Below the pieces are notes generated by a model. It saw only the letters and a program-made list of their open reading frames with translations. It had not been told where the DNA came from and did no database searches. A program made the translations under genes and the position numbers. Positions 1-10,659 of a stretch of 64,000 bases of DNA are shown here, piece after piece. Each line of letters opens with the position of its first letter. Position 1 is the stretch's first letter. This DNA comes from Takashimella koratensis (lineage: Eukaryota; Basidiomycota; Tremellomycetes; Trichosporonales; Tetragoniomycetaceae), in NCBI GenBank assembly GCA_003116875.1, contig BCKT01000001.1, forward strand, positions 1,359,486 to 1,423,485. The letters run 5' to 3'.

Positions 1-3000
1 GAGGCCTCGTTCCGCTGCGGGAGGTGTGCGACTTGGGACAGGTGTTTCAAGTGCAACGACGAATGGCCTATGCTCGCGGACGTTCCGGAGGAGGTGTCTC
101 AAGATGTCAAGGTCAAGGAAGAGCCGAAAGAGGATGCAGGGCAGGCAAATGGGGAGAAAGTGGACAAGCCGGATACTTCGAGTGTGGCCGTTCCCAAGGG
201 TGACAGTGTGGATGAGAAGAGCGATGAGCCCGCTGCCACTACCTCTGCCGCTGCTCCTGCGCCAGAGGAAAATGGCGAAAAGGCTACAGGCAACGTGGAC
301 GAGCCGATCGAGATTGACGACGACGAGGTACCGAGGTGGCATGCTCCTCTTCTATTCCGCTGTCGTCGGTGCAAGCTTGCGTACCATTACGAGCATCGTT
401 AGTGTACACACTCGTTGATCTTGCTACAGCAATGATAGCTGACGTGTACTCCAGTGAAAGACCCATTCGAGGATGGGGAAGAACACGAGTTGGTCGATGT
501 AGCGAGGTATTACCAAGGAGAGAGGAAGAAGGACCCTCAAGCTTGGGTCTGTCACAACTGCCGCGAATGGGACTACGCTGTTGACATTGTAAGTGTGAAT
601 CTCAAACTTTTTGATCCACTCAGTCGCTGATACAGTTCCCGTACCATGCCTATCACCACAGATCATTGCGTGGCGGCCGTACCCTGCTGGTGCCAAGGAA
701 GAACCGCTTCTCCCAACCCAAATAGCCAACTACAAAGCCCCTCTTCCCCGACAATACCTCGTAAAATGGAAAGACCGCAGTTTCCGACACGTCACTTGGG
801 TCCCTCATCAATGGCTCTTATCGACGACGGCTATGAAGCTACGTCGGTTCCTCGAGAAAGGCCCCTTGCTCGACTTGATCACGGACGAGACGATGGCTGC
901 GAGAGGTGATAACATGGCTCGACCCACGATCGCGGCGGTTTTGGATGAGGAGGAGCAGGTTGAGGCTGCGGGACACGTGAGGCATGCCCATGGGTCCGCG
1001 AGGGAAGGGAAGAAGGACGAGGCCCCCTGGGTCGGCCAGGGACCACCACCGGATATCAATGCCGAAGCGAGCCTTCCAACAGCTTGGAGTGTGAGTTTGA
1101 AGCTGATTATTTGGGCCGAAGATCAGCTCATACTTTACAGACCATTGATCGTATTCTCGACGTCATGATGTTCCCACCCGAGAGCCACAACAAAGCCCGA
1201 TCGCGCAAACAGAGTCGCCAAACTCGAGCACTCACCGTCTCCTCCGACGGCACCGGAGCAGGTACTGGGACCGGAACCGGCTCGTCCTCGCCCACGCGTC
1301 CGCCTCCGCCCACCCGAGGAGAGGACGGGATCGAACCTCCAAACGAGAAGAAGGTCGATATCGATGCTTGGGAAAAGAGGACGGGGAGACAGTTGACAGA
1401 AGAGGACGCGGAGGAGGTGGCTGATTTCGTTTCGTGGTGTTATGTCAAATGGGACGATCTGCAATATGACCAATGTGAGTGTCGGTCCAGATTTGAGGAG
1501 TAGCGGAGCTTTCCTCTCGATAGCTCAGTGAATGAGACTGACAGAGTACAGCCTGCTGGGATACACCGCCGCCGACCGACTCGCCACTATATGCCGACTA
1601 CAAGAGGGCACTGAAGCGGTACCTCGGAGCAAGGAGGGTCAAGGTCCCGATTTTGACGATGCATCAAATCCGTCAGCGAGAAGACGATGCGGCAAAGGAG
1701 TACACACCGCCGCAAGAACAACCTTCGTCGATTGTGGGAGGAGTGAGTCTTGACATCTGCTTCATTGCAACTCGGAATTGGTGTTACAGTGGTGAAGGCT
1801 GACACATGCGTTCTTACCTTTGTCCACTCTATTCCTTTGTGATGCGTCCTACAGCGACTCATGCCGTTCCAGATGGAAGGGTTCCAATGGCTGCTGTACA
1901 AGCACTTCAAAAGGCAAAGCTGCATCTTGGCAGACGACATGGGTCTGGGCAAAACGTGAGTCCAGCTCTCTAAGCGCCACGATTGGGCGTTTAGCTGACA
2001 TCCTTCCTCAGGATCCAAGTCGCTTCGTTCTTGGGATACCTCGGGTCCGACGAATTCAAGATTTACCCCGCTCTCGTCGTGGTCCCAAACTCGTGAGTCT
2101 GGCGCTTGTTATCACCTTGACCATGACATTGACACTAGCGCGACCATGCTCAGGACGATCACCAACTGGGTTCGAGAGTTTGAGAAGTGGGTTCCACATG
2201 TGCGAGTTGTTCCGTACTACGGCGAAGCTTCGTGTAAGTGATTGGCCTCAAGCGGGCTGCAAGATTAATTGGTTCTTGGCTCACACGAATGTACAGCCCG
2301 TAAGGTCATCCAGCAGTACGAGCTGTATCACAAGGGCTTCCGCGGGAACCCAGCGGGACTGAAGGCGTAAGCGCGCTTTTCCTAGTGTTACCTCGGTCCA
2401 TAGCTTACTTACGGCTCAGACACATCGTTCTCACCACGTACGACACCATCACGGGGTCCGAGTTCAACGTCTTCAAGGCCGTACCGCGATGGGAGGTGCT
2501 GTGCATTGATGAGGGTCAACGGCGTAAGTTTTGACTTTCCTCACCGGAGCAAGCAGCTAATCAGCTTGGGACCCACAGTGAAATCCGACTCCTCACTCAT
2601 CTTTGCGCGACTGAAACAGCTCAACTCGATCCACCGCCTTCTTCTCACTGGTACACCACTAAACAACAACCTTCGCGAGCTCTTCAACCTTCTCAATTTC
2701 CTTGACGAGCCCAACTTCAAGCACCTTGAGGACCTCGAAGCGCGTTTCACTGACCTCAACGAATCTCTCGTTCAGGAGCTTCACGAAATGATCAAACCCT
2801 ACATCCTTCGACGGATCAAAGCCGACGTCCTCAAACTCCCTCCCAAAGTCGAAATCATCGTCCCGATCTCCCTCACCCCGATCCAGAAGGGGATCTATAA
2901 GAGTATCCTGTCGAGGAACGCGGATGCGATCAATTCGATCATCAAGGCCAGGAAGAGGAAGGGGTTGCCGGCGCCCAGGATCACTGGTGGAGGGATTATC

Positions 3001-3594
3001 AAGGGCGCGAGTAAGGATGGAGAGGCGGCGCAGGATGTTAGTGGGAGGAGAAGCGGGAAGGGGACTGTCAATGGAGTCGACGCGGCGAATGGCGCCGAGA
3101 CCAATGGCGGTGACACCAACGGTGAAACGAAAGGGACTGGGGAAGGCACCAACGGTGACGCCGGTGCCAACGGTGACTCTACGCCCAATGTGAATGGCAA
3201 AACGCCAAATGGCTCTAACACTGTGCCCGCTGCATCGGAGCCTGTCCCGGTCTCCACTACCGAGCGGTCCACAGTCGAACCGTCCTCTGCTTCACAGCCC
3301 AACGGCGACTCGGTAACCAAACCTGCTCAACCCAACGGCGAAGCGACCGCGCCTGAAGCCGCGCAGGCAGGCGCAGAGCCGACTAAGCCGAAAGATGCCC
3401 AGGCGAATGGAGAGGGCGCGAACGGGACTGCTGTCGAAACGGGGACCCCGAGTCAGCCGGACGAAGACAGGGTCTTGCAAGCCATTACCTCCGATGATCG
3501 CATGGATGTGGACGACTCAGCTCCAAGTTCCGCTCCGGGCTCACAGTCGAATGCAGCTCCCGCTCCGCCAGCTGAAGCATCGACCACCTCGTGA
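1..3594 (+). CDS. N-terminal half of a Mit1/CHD-type SNF2 chromatin remodeller (5' partial, lacks ATPase lobe 2)
   Basis: The start lies left of the window. About ten exons join in frame. They give a Cys-rich PHD-like finger (CRRCKLAYHYEH and WVCHNCREWD, near 340-590), a chromodomain (YLVKWKDRSFRHVTWVP, near 750-810), a second chromodomain-like segment (CYVKWDDLQYD, near 1,440) and SNF2 ATPase lobe 1 (P-loop DDMGLGKT near 1,935, DEGQ box near 2,508, LLTGTPLNNN near 2,645, PYILRRIKADVLKLPPK near 2,800). Family members slide or space nucleosomes using two RecA lobes; Mit1 of fission yeast acts in heterochromatin silencing. After lobe 1 the frame enters an Asn-Gly-rich stretch (about 2,960-3,590) and stops at 3,592-3,594, so motifs IV-VI are absent. 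They occur on the other strand at 26,956-31,076. A truncated protein like this should not hydrolyse ATP productively. The family call is firm; expression of the half gene is unknown. Confidence 0.85.
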
Positions 3595-4260
3595 CCTCCT
3601 ACCTGTACCTTCCACCACCACCTAGACTCACCAATACATGAGAGCCCAACACAGCGACTTATGTACTATGTCTATCTCTCATATTATGTGTCTCCTATCA
3701 TATCGTGTGTCACGGTACTCCCAATCGTGGCGTGATTTGTACACGGATGTTTTCCTCTGTAGACGTTGTCGAGAGACCATAGTTGGCATGCACGCATCAA
3801 ATGAGTTTTGACTTGGACTGAATACTCGTACCGTATGCATGCGGCAGGCCGAGGAGGGCTGGAGCGATACAGCTCTAGAAAGGCAGAGAGGAAGAGGGTG
3901 GAGATCAGGTCACCTGCGGACTCAGAAGGGGGGGGAAAGGAAAGATACAGAGGAGAGTTGGTCATACCAAGCAAACATGACCCGTTTATACGAGAAAGGA
4001 TCAACCTCTCTCACTCTCTTTTGATAAATTGGAGCCTATCAAACTCCTTTCGTGTCAAGTTTTCCCGCCCTCCTTTGTTACAAAGTTTACCCCCATTCGC
4101 ACGCCGAGGACTCGTCCAGCTCTTTCAGAAAGTTGATAAGAGCTCCACATGCCCCCTCCTGACCCTCTTCTCCCTCATTGCTCCCCCTTTGCTACATTGA
4201 TCCCTCCCCGTCCTCGATACTCATTGCAACATCTCTTTCCAAATCTCAAACTCAACAACA
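3595..4260. other. Intergenic region between the broken remodeller half and family-1 copy 1
   Basis: No gene is supported here. The stretch after the stop at 3,594 loses coding character and may hold the left inversion breakpoint. The last 200 bases are pyrimidine-rich and resemble a promoter and leader for the gene starting at 4,261. Confidence 0.5.
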
Positions 4261-4828
4261 ATGCTTCAGTCGTTCCTTGCCTTCATCTCCAACGCCTTTG
4301 GAGGTTCGACCCAGAACTTCTCTGAGGCGCGGACACCCGTGGCCGATGCATCTGACGTTCCCCCTTCCACCTCCGAGTCACTTGGGATCTTTCCTCTCCC
4401 GACTCCAAACTCAACCCGATCAGGTTACATAACTTGTCTTTTCCACGCGCCGTAATGTCAGAAACTGGTATTCGGCCGCGCTGCTCTCTGTGCCCGTCGA
4501 GTTTGGAAGGGGCGCTCCTTCGCAGTCTGTACCTGGGATTGCCCAGACCCGCTTCCACCGATGGCAAACTGAAGACTGGAACGGAACCATCGCCCCTTCA
4601 GACGACTGGCTGGCCACTGCTTGTCGACGCACAAATGATTTCGAGTCGCGTTACAATCGAGACGTAGAATCGCTTCGGATGAAATTAGGAGCCTACGGCG
4701 ACCCGTCCGATGAAGCGTTTGGCTTGACTTGGTCTGACGTCTACGACGTGTCAGCGCTCCGGACCACCAACAGCTCGTGGTTCATCGAACCTCTCAAGCG
4801 AAAAGCCGACGGTACCGCAGGCGCATGA
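4261..4828 (+). pseudogene. Family 1 copy 1, unrecognised protein, frame-broken
   Basis: This is a paralogue of the genes at 6,118, 7,841 and 9,270. The N-terminus (MLQSFLAFISNAFGG, then SESLGIF) matches copy 2 (MFRSLRSSLSKLAGSS, then ESLGIF). The C-terminal part carries the family core RFHRWQTEDWNGTIAPSDDW. The two parts are in different frames. The shift falls near 4,438-4,442, where a T4 run would need to be one base shorter. An alternative is a 38-base intron at 4,424-4,461 with good GT and CAG ends, but its length leaves the frame wrong. I recognise no known domain. It is either a recent pseudogene, a homopolymer sequencing error, or a gene with an unusual intron. Confidence 0.55.
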
Positions 4829-6117
4829 CTTCTATCTTTGATGCCGTTCCTTTCGGCGCAAGTCTACCCCTACCCCGTATCTATTATCTTCTGTGTTCAA
4901 ATCCACAGACTTCTATCCGATTCCAAAAACCACTCCCCTAATCACAAACCATTGCCTATAGATCACAATGCCTCATAAACACACTGTCTGGTCTCATTCT
5001 CAAATCGACCCGTCGCTTCCTTCTCCTCACGAGCGTTACTTTGTTCATAGTCAGGCATATGCCCAGATCTTGTTCATACTTATGCACCAAAGCGACTCTT
5101 TACCTGTGGAGTCATGTTGAAGCAGGGCAATGCGCCCGATATCTCACTTAGAGGATGTGGTGTATCAGCGAAAAGAGACCACACACGGAAAATTTCCTGT
5201 AGAAGTGAGTGAGTACGAAAATGTCAGAACATGGGTAGCACACGTCTGGCATGCCCCATAAATTCTACCCGGGATATCAAAAACGTGGACCAGAGGGTCC
5301 CTTGACCGACACACGAGGTTGTCCAAGCCTCCACGGCTCCGAACCAAGTACCAAGATCCACCGCATCGAGCGTACAATCCCCGATTTCTACAAATGCCTG
5401 ATAAGCTGACCGCACCCTAGTGGCTTGTCCTCCTGCCTCTTGATCGACACCATCAGAGACCCAAACCACTTGTGCTCTTGTAGATTCCGCGCTACCACAA
5501 ACAGTCTGAATAGCGGGGTCTTGTCCCTCACCGCGTAAACCTTCTGGGACGATCTTGCCACCTTGTCATCTGCACGGTCTGAATGCTGTGAAGAGCCAAA
5601 GAGAGGGTGAGGGAAGAGGGAGAGGGAGAGGGTGAGGGAAAGGGTGAGAGGGAGAGGGTGAGGGAGAGGGGGAGAGGGAGAGGGAGAGGGAGAGGGGGAG
5701 AGGAAGTGAAGATGGTGACGAGGAGCAACAAAGAGTAACCTTTCATCATTAGAGAAAGGTTGGAAACCCTTTGACTACCTGGGTGTGGCGGACCCGCGCT
5801 CCTGTCCCCCATTCCGCACGTCAGAACGACAATAAAGGTCAAGGACAGGCAAGGGTGCAGCACAAGAAAGGATGTACACCCTTTGATGGTCTACTGCTCT
5901 TTGTCTTACTCTCCTTGCCTTCCTCCTTTCGGGTCATAGGTGCTCCGCTCCTAGTCAGACTGCGAACTGAAGTAAGAAATCGGTTTAAAGCCCCCAACCG
6001 GTCTCTCTTCCCAATTCACTGTCATCCAAACCACCAATCCCGACAGCCTCCCCCCACGACCTACACACCTTCCATCCACGCCAATTTTTTCCCCACTTGT
6101 CGACGCGCTCAGCCATA
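4829..6117. other. Gene-free spacer between family-1 copies 1 and 2
   Basis: Short open frames exist on the minus strand at 5,165-5,470, but none has a supported gene structure or matches the family. The stretch contains the purine tract at 5,597-5,703. Its last 200 bases are a CT-rich leader for the gene at 6,118. Confidence 0.5.
5597..5703. repeat. Purine-only GAGGG/GAGAGG degenerate repeat
   Basis: About 105 bases consist almost only of G and A, built of irregular GAGGGA and GAGGGTGAGG units. It is simple-sequence DNA with strong strand asymmetry. No protein is inferred from it. Confidence 0.85.
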
Positions 6118-6651
6118 ATGTTCAGATCCTTACGCAGTTCCCTTTCCAAGTTGGCTGGTTCCTCCACTCCCGAATCACTCGGCATTTTCGAACCCCGGCC
6201 CCCACCTCTAGCCTCCAACAGTGACGCGAAAACGACCAACCGCACCTACTTTCTTTACAACAGCTCGGAGTCGGGGCTGTGTTCAGGCATCCTCCTCTCT
6301 GTCTCAGACACAATCCTAGAAGAGAGAACCGAAAGGTCGGCGCAACTCAGATTCTTCAGGTGGACCAGGTCGGACACGAAGACGGTTGAGCCCCCGCTTG
6401 AATGGCGTCTCGCTGCGCTATCCCGTACGCCCACCTTTGAGAAACATTCAGTCTACTGGCTCGAGATGTTTCGAAAGGACTTTGAAGGTGACGCTGTTTA
6501 CGTCAACCCGTCCGACCAACCCGATGACCATTTCTCTCAGGTTTGGGAGTTGTCGACGGCGTCTGAGGATTCTTCAAATGAACGGTCTTTTCGTTATTTT
6601 GAGCAACGTCTCGACGAAAGCAGGAAGGGGTGCGAAGGACTCAGGTTATAG
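6118..6651 (+). CDS. Family 1 copy 2, unrecognised protein, intact
   Basis: A single open frame of 177 residues has no intron. The start at 6,118 matches the N-terminal pattern of copy 1. The N-terminus (MFRSLRSSLSKLAGSS) is basic and lacks acidic residues, which could be an organelle-targeting or membrane-surface helix; that is inference. The family core RFFRWTRSDTKTVEPPLEWR lies near residues 80-100. It is followed by FEKHSVYWLEMFRKDFEGD, which aligns with copy 3 (EKHVALGVETFRRAFEGED). I recognise no known domain. This copy is the reference for the family because its frame is undamaged. Confidence 0.75.
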   Translation: MFRSLRSSLSKLAGSSTPESLGIFEPRPPPLASNSDAKTTNRTYFLYNSSESGLCSGILLSVSDTILEERTERSAQLRFFRWTRSDTKTVEPPLEWRLAALSRTPTFEKHSVYWLEMFRKDFEGDAVYVNPSDQPDDHFSQVWELSTASEDSSNERSFRYFEQRLDESRKGCEGLRL

Positions 6652-7840
6652 AGTATCCCGATTACTTTGAACACTCTGTAGATAGCTTCCTTCACCCCCA
6701 CATTTCACAATCGTCCCCTCCCCCTCTGCTGCCCGTACAGTCACGACTCTCGCTTCGACTCTCTGCAAACGTTTCTTGCCTGCTCGACCAATATCATGTA
6801 CACAAATGTGTTTCGAATGTCAACCGCTTTGTTTCGTGCCCTGTCTATGGATCAGAAGTACGCCCAGCAGGCAATATTTTCGCGCTCAATCCCATGGTGG
6901 ACAAGAGAGGGAGGGGGGAGGCGGCCAACATTGTGACGCACGACTGAACCTGAAAGATCTGGTCAATAATCACCGCGTATAGTCTAGTGGGCGATTTGTC
7001 TTTCTCTCCCGCTAACCTAGAACCTGCCTTGCTGCTCGAGTAGCTGTCATATCAGTGGTCGAAGAGATGAGTAGGGAGGAGAGAGGAGAGTACACCGGGA
7101 GAAGATGATGTTGCATTCAAATCAGTCTCAGCAACCGTCTTATTTATGTTGTTTACCAGCAGCGAGCGGTAGGCGGGGCGCACCGTAGGATCGGTACGAC
7201 CAGCCGAGTGGTAGCGGTGCGTGGGGCGGACCGGTACGCTGCCGGCAAGCGTCTGACAGCGGCATCGAGGGTGTGGGCAGTTTCCATTTGATCGAAGCAG
7301 AAGCAATTCAAAACCTCCAATACATCATTTCAGTGTCCAGCCCTGTCCCCGCCCCCCTATTTGTGTCCCAACGATTATTTGTTTCTCCTGTTTACCTACA
7401 CCTTCTCCTCAACCCACTCTGACACATGTAGAGCTGTTCACTCCTCTGCAAGTGACACTGCCCATTTCCACATGTATGGTCTCTATTCGGCCGACACCAC
7501 TGGTGAACGGAACGTACACAAAGGTCTGGCGGAACGTCCAAACCCTTTGCCTGAAAGTGCGGTTCAGCATTAGGGCCCAAGAGCAGAGCCAACAACAGAC
7601 TGGGGCAGAGGCAGTATCAGAAAGGATTGAACATCCCCTGTCCACCGTTAGTAAGCACAGCTTGACGCTCTTTTGGGCTGCACTCAGCCTGCTCAGCGAG
7701 GCATAAGCTCGTGCGGCTGTTGACGCCGTAATCCTCCTCCCGACCCCCCTTTTCACTTTCCCTCCCCTCGCCGCTTCTCGCTTTTCCCCCCTCCTTCCCT
7801 GTTCCCTCACACCCACCAATTCCAGAGTGCGCTTTACGCC
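6652..7840. other. Spacer and promoter region before family-1 copy 3
   Basis: No gene is supported. Bases 7,581-7,700 are homologous to 9,001-9,120, at nearly the same distance from the next ATG (about 260 and 269 bases). The last 110 bases are very CT-rich. Confidence 0.55.
7581..7700 (+). repeat. Duplicated promoter segment, family-1 copy 3
   Basis: Diverged similarity to 9,001-9,120 is visible by eye: GAGCAGAGCCA, then GAAAGGAT, then CTGTC, then CAGC-TGACGCTC-TTT-GGCT in the same order and spacing. The duplication unit therefore included upstream control DNA. Confidence 0.6.
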
Positions 7841-8622
7841 ATGCCAGAGTCCCCGAGCACTGTTCCGACTGAGGTCTCGATCAAGGTCGAACCGACTGTC
7901 GACGAACAAGAAGCCAGGAGCGCCGCGGAAATTTTGATGTCTCTATCCTCGAGCACTTCGCACAACGATACGACTTACAAGACCGCCTCGTCCCACCACT
8001 CAAGGAGCATTTTTGATCTCTTCCCGAGTGCCCACACTCCAACAATCGAACATCCAACGTCGAAAGTGATTGTAGGCGTCCTCCTCCTCGAGCAGACTGA
8101 GGAAAGACCGTGGCTCTGCTCAGGAGCCTTTTTCACCCTGTGCAAGACCACGTCGCTCGCCACCAGCGAGCAGCCTTCACGAATATCCACCCACGCCTGG
8201 GTCCAGTTCTTCAGATGGACGCGCGAGAAATCGGAGACTCTACCGACCACTGGGTGGGAGTAAACCTCAAACGGCTCACAAACCATTGCGAGAAGCATGT
8301 AGCGCTCGGCGTGGAAACGTTTCGAAGGGCATTCGAGGGAGAGGATTACGTTGACGCCGAGTCGCTTTCAGAGAAAACAAGGCAGTCCGAGAGATTTGAA
8401 ACGAGCCAGGTTGATTTGTGGACCGGAGGGCCACGCTATATCAATGAGGTTCGGAATGCCGTTCGCTCCATCGACCGCCTTGAGCGAGTCATCCAGGAAG
8501 GCAAAGACAGAGATGGCGAAGTCGTCCACCTTTGCGACGACATACCGGTCTCCTTACTCGCCCAGTTGCCGTCTGTAGTACAGGGTTTCCGATTTCCTTC
8601 GGATCATCTTGCCTTCCCTTAG
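7841..8622 (+). pseudogene. Family 1 copy 3, unrecognised protein, one frameshift
   Basis: The start MPESPSTVPTEV matches copy 4 (MPESPNDEVTT). Frame 1 runs through the core VQFFRWTREKSETLPTTGW and stops at about 8,261. The next frame then continues with VNLKRLTNHCEKHVALGVETF, which aligns residue for residue with copy 2 after the same Trp. One extra G in the GGG run near 8,255-8,257 would restore the frame. The C-terminal block (ERVIQEGKDRDGEVVHLCDD) matches copy 4. A 43-base intron starting at GTAAAC (about 8,260) is possible but would delete conserved residues. No function is recognised. Confidence 0.6.
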
Positions 8623-9000
8623 ACGATATCTATCTCTTTGCCACTCCCCGTCTTTCTCCAACTGTCTGTATTCAGTCAAATCGTCTCCCGATGTTCTGTA
8701 ATTGATATGTTGATGCGAACTTTTCGTTCCCTTGAATTGTGGCCTGCTCTATCCAACACCAGCCAAATCTGCCCCAACTGGTAAGAGGCAGGATTGTCAG
8801 CGCCTAAGTGGTCAAAATCAATGAGTCATTTTTTGCCATTTCTGAGGAGGAGGGGATCTCTATAAGAAGCGCAAATAACACATCCACCACGTAACTTTTA
8901 TCTATTGGGATACGGTAGTGTTGACGACCGACTGCCGCATTCACGTGAGGGCGGGCGGTCACATAGACCAGTGGGGAACAAGCATGAACCTGGAGGGCGC

Positions 9001-9120
9001 GAGAGCAGAGCCACAGATATATCCGCGGCGAGGAAGTACTTGAAAGGATCGCGTGTCCTCTGTCAGTCTTTGGTCAGCGCAGCGTGACGCTCCTTTCGGC
9101 TCCAACTTGAGCACTGAGAG
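9001..9120 (+). repeat. Duplicated promoter segment, family-1 copy 4
   Basis: This is the partner of 7,581-7,700, with the same order of short matching blocks and nearly the same distance to the start codon. Confidence 0.6.
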
Positions 9121-9154
9121 AGGTTCAGGCTCTTCGCAAGGGGGAAGGGCGATT

Positions 9155-9160
9155 TATAAA
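9155..9160 (+). promoter_or_regulatory. TATA box, family-1 copy 4
   Basis: TATAAA lies 115 bases before the ATG at 9,270, followed by a pyrimidine-rich leader. Confidence 0.5.
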
Positions 9161-9269
9161 TCCTCCACCACGTTCTCCTCTCCTTCGCCCTCATCCCTCC
9201 TCCTTCTCTTTACTCTTTCTTCATTTCTTGCGTCCTCTACCACTGCGTCCTCTCTCAACACCAGACACC

Positions 9270-10058
9270 ATGCCTGAATCACCAAATGACGAGGTCACTA
9301 CGAGTGACGTGCAGACAAACGTCAATTCGCTCCCCGCGACGAGTCGGTCGCCTCCACTCAGTTCCCACGGTACAATCGAGAAGTACAGATTTCATATCGA
9401 GTCAACGCTCATTCACAACGACTTACCTCTGGCTTCGTCTTCGCCCCAAGCTTCGTTCAACGCCTTGAGGGATTTCTGTTCTCCCTCCCAAACAACCCCC
9501 AACTTCCCGTACAGCGCGATCATTTTGGTCGACAACCACCTCGAAAAGCTATGGCTCCGCTCTGCTGCTGTATGCGTCGCCCACCACACCATGTCTGCGG
9601 GACCCCCGCGAGAACACATTGGCACCAAGTACCACGTCGACTTTGTCAGGTGGACCCGTTTCGAGGACCAAAACACGCCGCCAACACTCCCATCGTTTTG
9701 GCTGTCGGATACAAAGTGGCAGTTTGGTGGTGAAAGTCTGGTCGAGGGTCAAACTCTTCAGATATTGGACGCCGATCAAGTCGAGGAATGGTGGGAAAAG
9801 ATTCATGAATCATTCACCAAAGCGAACCCATCCACCGAAGCGACGCCATTTACCGAAGCGAAACCGGAAGGCTACCGCCGAGGAGGAAGGTCGAAGCGGT
9901 CCCACAGCAGACCTTTTCCGTTGAGCACAGAGGTTCCGGATGACGACCCGACCTCGGTCGCTCGTCTCATCCAAGTCATCGGCGAGAGAGGACAGGGGAA
10001 GGTGCAGCTCTGGAAACACCTCCCGACATCTGCTGAGAGCGCCAGCCCCTCATGTTGA
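9270..10058 (+). CDS. Family 1 copy 4, unrecognised protein, intact
   Basis: One open frame of 262 residues has no intron. The ATG at 9,270 is chosen because MPESP matches copy 3; an upstream in-frame start has no such support. The family core is VDFVRWTRFEDQNTPPTLPS. An acidic and Trp-rich segment follows (VEEWWEKIHESF), then a short repeat of the form T-E-A-x-P-x-T-E-A, a basic patch (RRGGRSKRSHSR) and a C-terminal block (ARLIQVIGERGQGKVQLWKH) shared with copy 3. No known domain is recognised. With copy 2 it is one of the two undamaged members. Confidence 0.75.
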   Translation: MPESPNDEVTTSDVQTNVNSLPATSRSPPLSSHGTIEKYRFHIESTLIHNDLPLASSSPQASFNALRDFCSPSQTTPNFPYSAIILVDNHLEKLWLRSAAVCVAHHTMSAGPPREHIGTKYHVDFVRWTRFEDQNTPPTLPSFWLSDTKWQFGGESLVEGQTLQILDADQVEEWWEKIHESFTKANPSTEATPFTEAKPEGYRRGGRSKRSHSRPFPLSTEVPDDDPTSVARLIQVIGERGQGKVQLWKHLPTSAESASPSC

Positions 10059-10659
10059 CCTCACCATGTCGGCGATCCATACTCTCCACTTTGTCTTTCA
10101 TTCCCATTCTCAGCTCCAATTGCCCAATTGATACTTCCCCCGACTTTGTTCATAACCACAGTTTGCCCGTTATTCGTTTGCTTCCGGTTTGCGTCCATAT
10201 GTGAACTCGTATGTGTCGGACTACACAAGTCGTTGTGAATGAATCAGACATGGAGACAGCATTCATCACGAAGCTCCCAAGACGCTATCGGTAGGCACTA
10301 GGAAGTTGCTCTTGCCAAAGCTGTCCCGACTTGACTCATAGGCGGTAAGTGAACAATTGCAACAACCCGACGGCGCTACGAGGAGCTCAAATGACATACA
10401 CAATTGCTACAAGGATCGGGAGAGTGTAATGGGCATGGTACTCTGCACTGATGTATGGCTGTGCAGGGGGTTTCACAAGAGACTGCTAGGAGACGTCGAG
10501 AGAGGACAGATCTCATGATGGAGCCAAGAGTAGACGATGATGTTCAAAGAAAGCCCAATTTGTAACACGTCCTCGAAAAAATGTTCGTAAAAGTAATATC
10601 GAGGTGCGACTCTGCCAGCCGAGAGGTCAACCAACAGAGATCCGCTCCGTCGACCAATT
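10059..10659. other. Convergent spacer between family-1 copy 4 and the UBE2S-like gene
   Basis: The 3' ends of two genes face each other here. I see no open frame or repeat worth naming. Confidence 0.5.

Larger units (their letters stand above)
8623..9269. other. Spacer and promoter region before family-1 copy 4
   Basis: No gene is supported. It holds the partner of the duplicated segment (9,001-9,120), a TATAAA box at 9,155 and a CT-rich leader before the ATG at 9,270. Confidence 0.55.

Noticed and set aside
4424..4461. Possible 38-base intron in family-1 copy 1
   Set aside because: The splice ends look good, but the length leaves the wrong frame and is very short for this genome.
5165..5470. 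Minus-strand frames of 70-81 residues in the family-1 spacer
   Set aside because: No start context, splice structure or family match. A decayed gene cannot be excluded but is not supported.
6979..6990. ATAGTCTAGTGG resembles a tRNA A-box
   Set aside because: No matching B-box or acceptor stem occurs within the next 100 bases.
8260..8303. Possible 43-base intron in family-1 copy 3 (GTAAAC to TGTAG)
   Set aside because: It would remove residues conserved with copy 2, including EKH. A one-base frameshift explains the data better.
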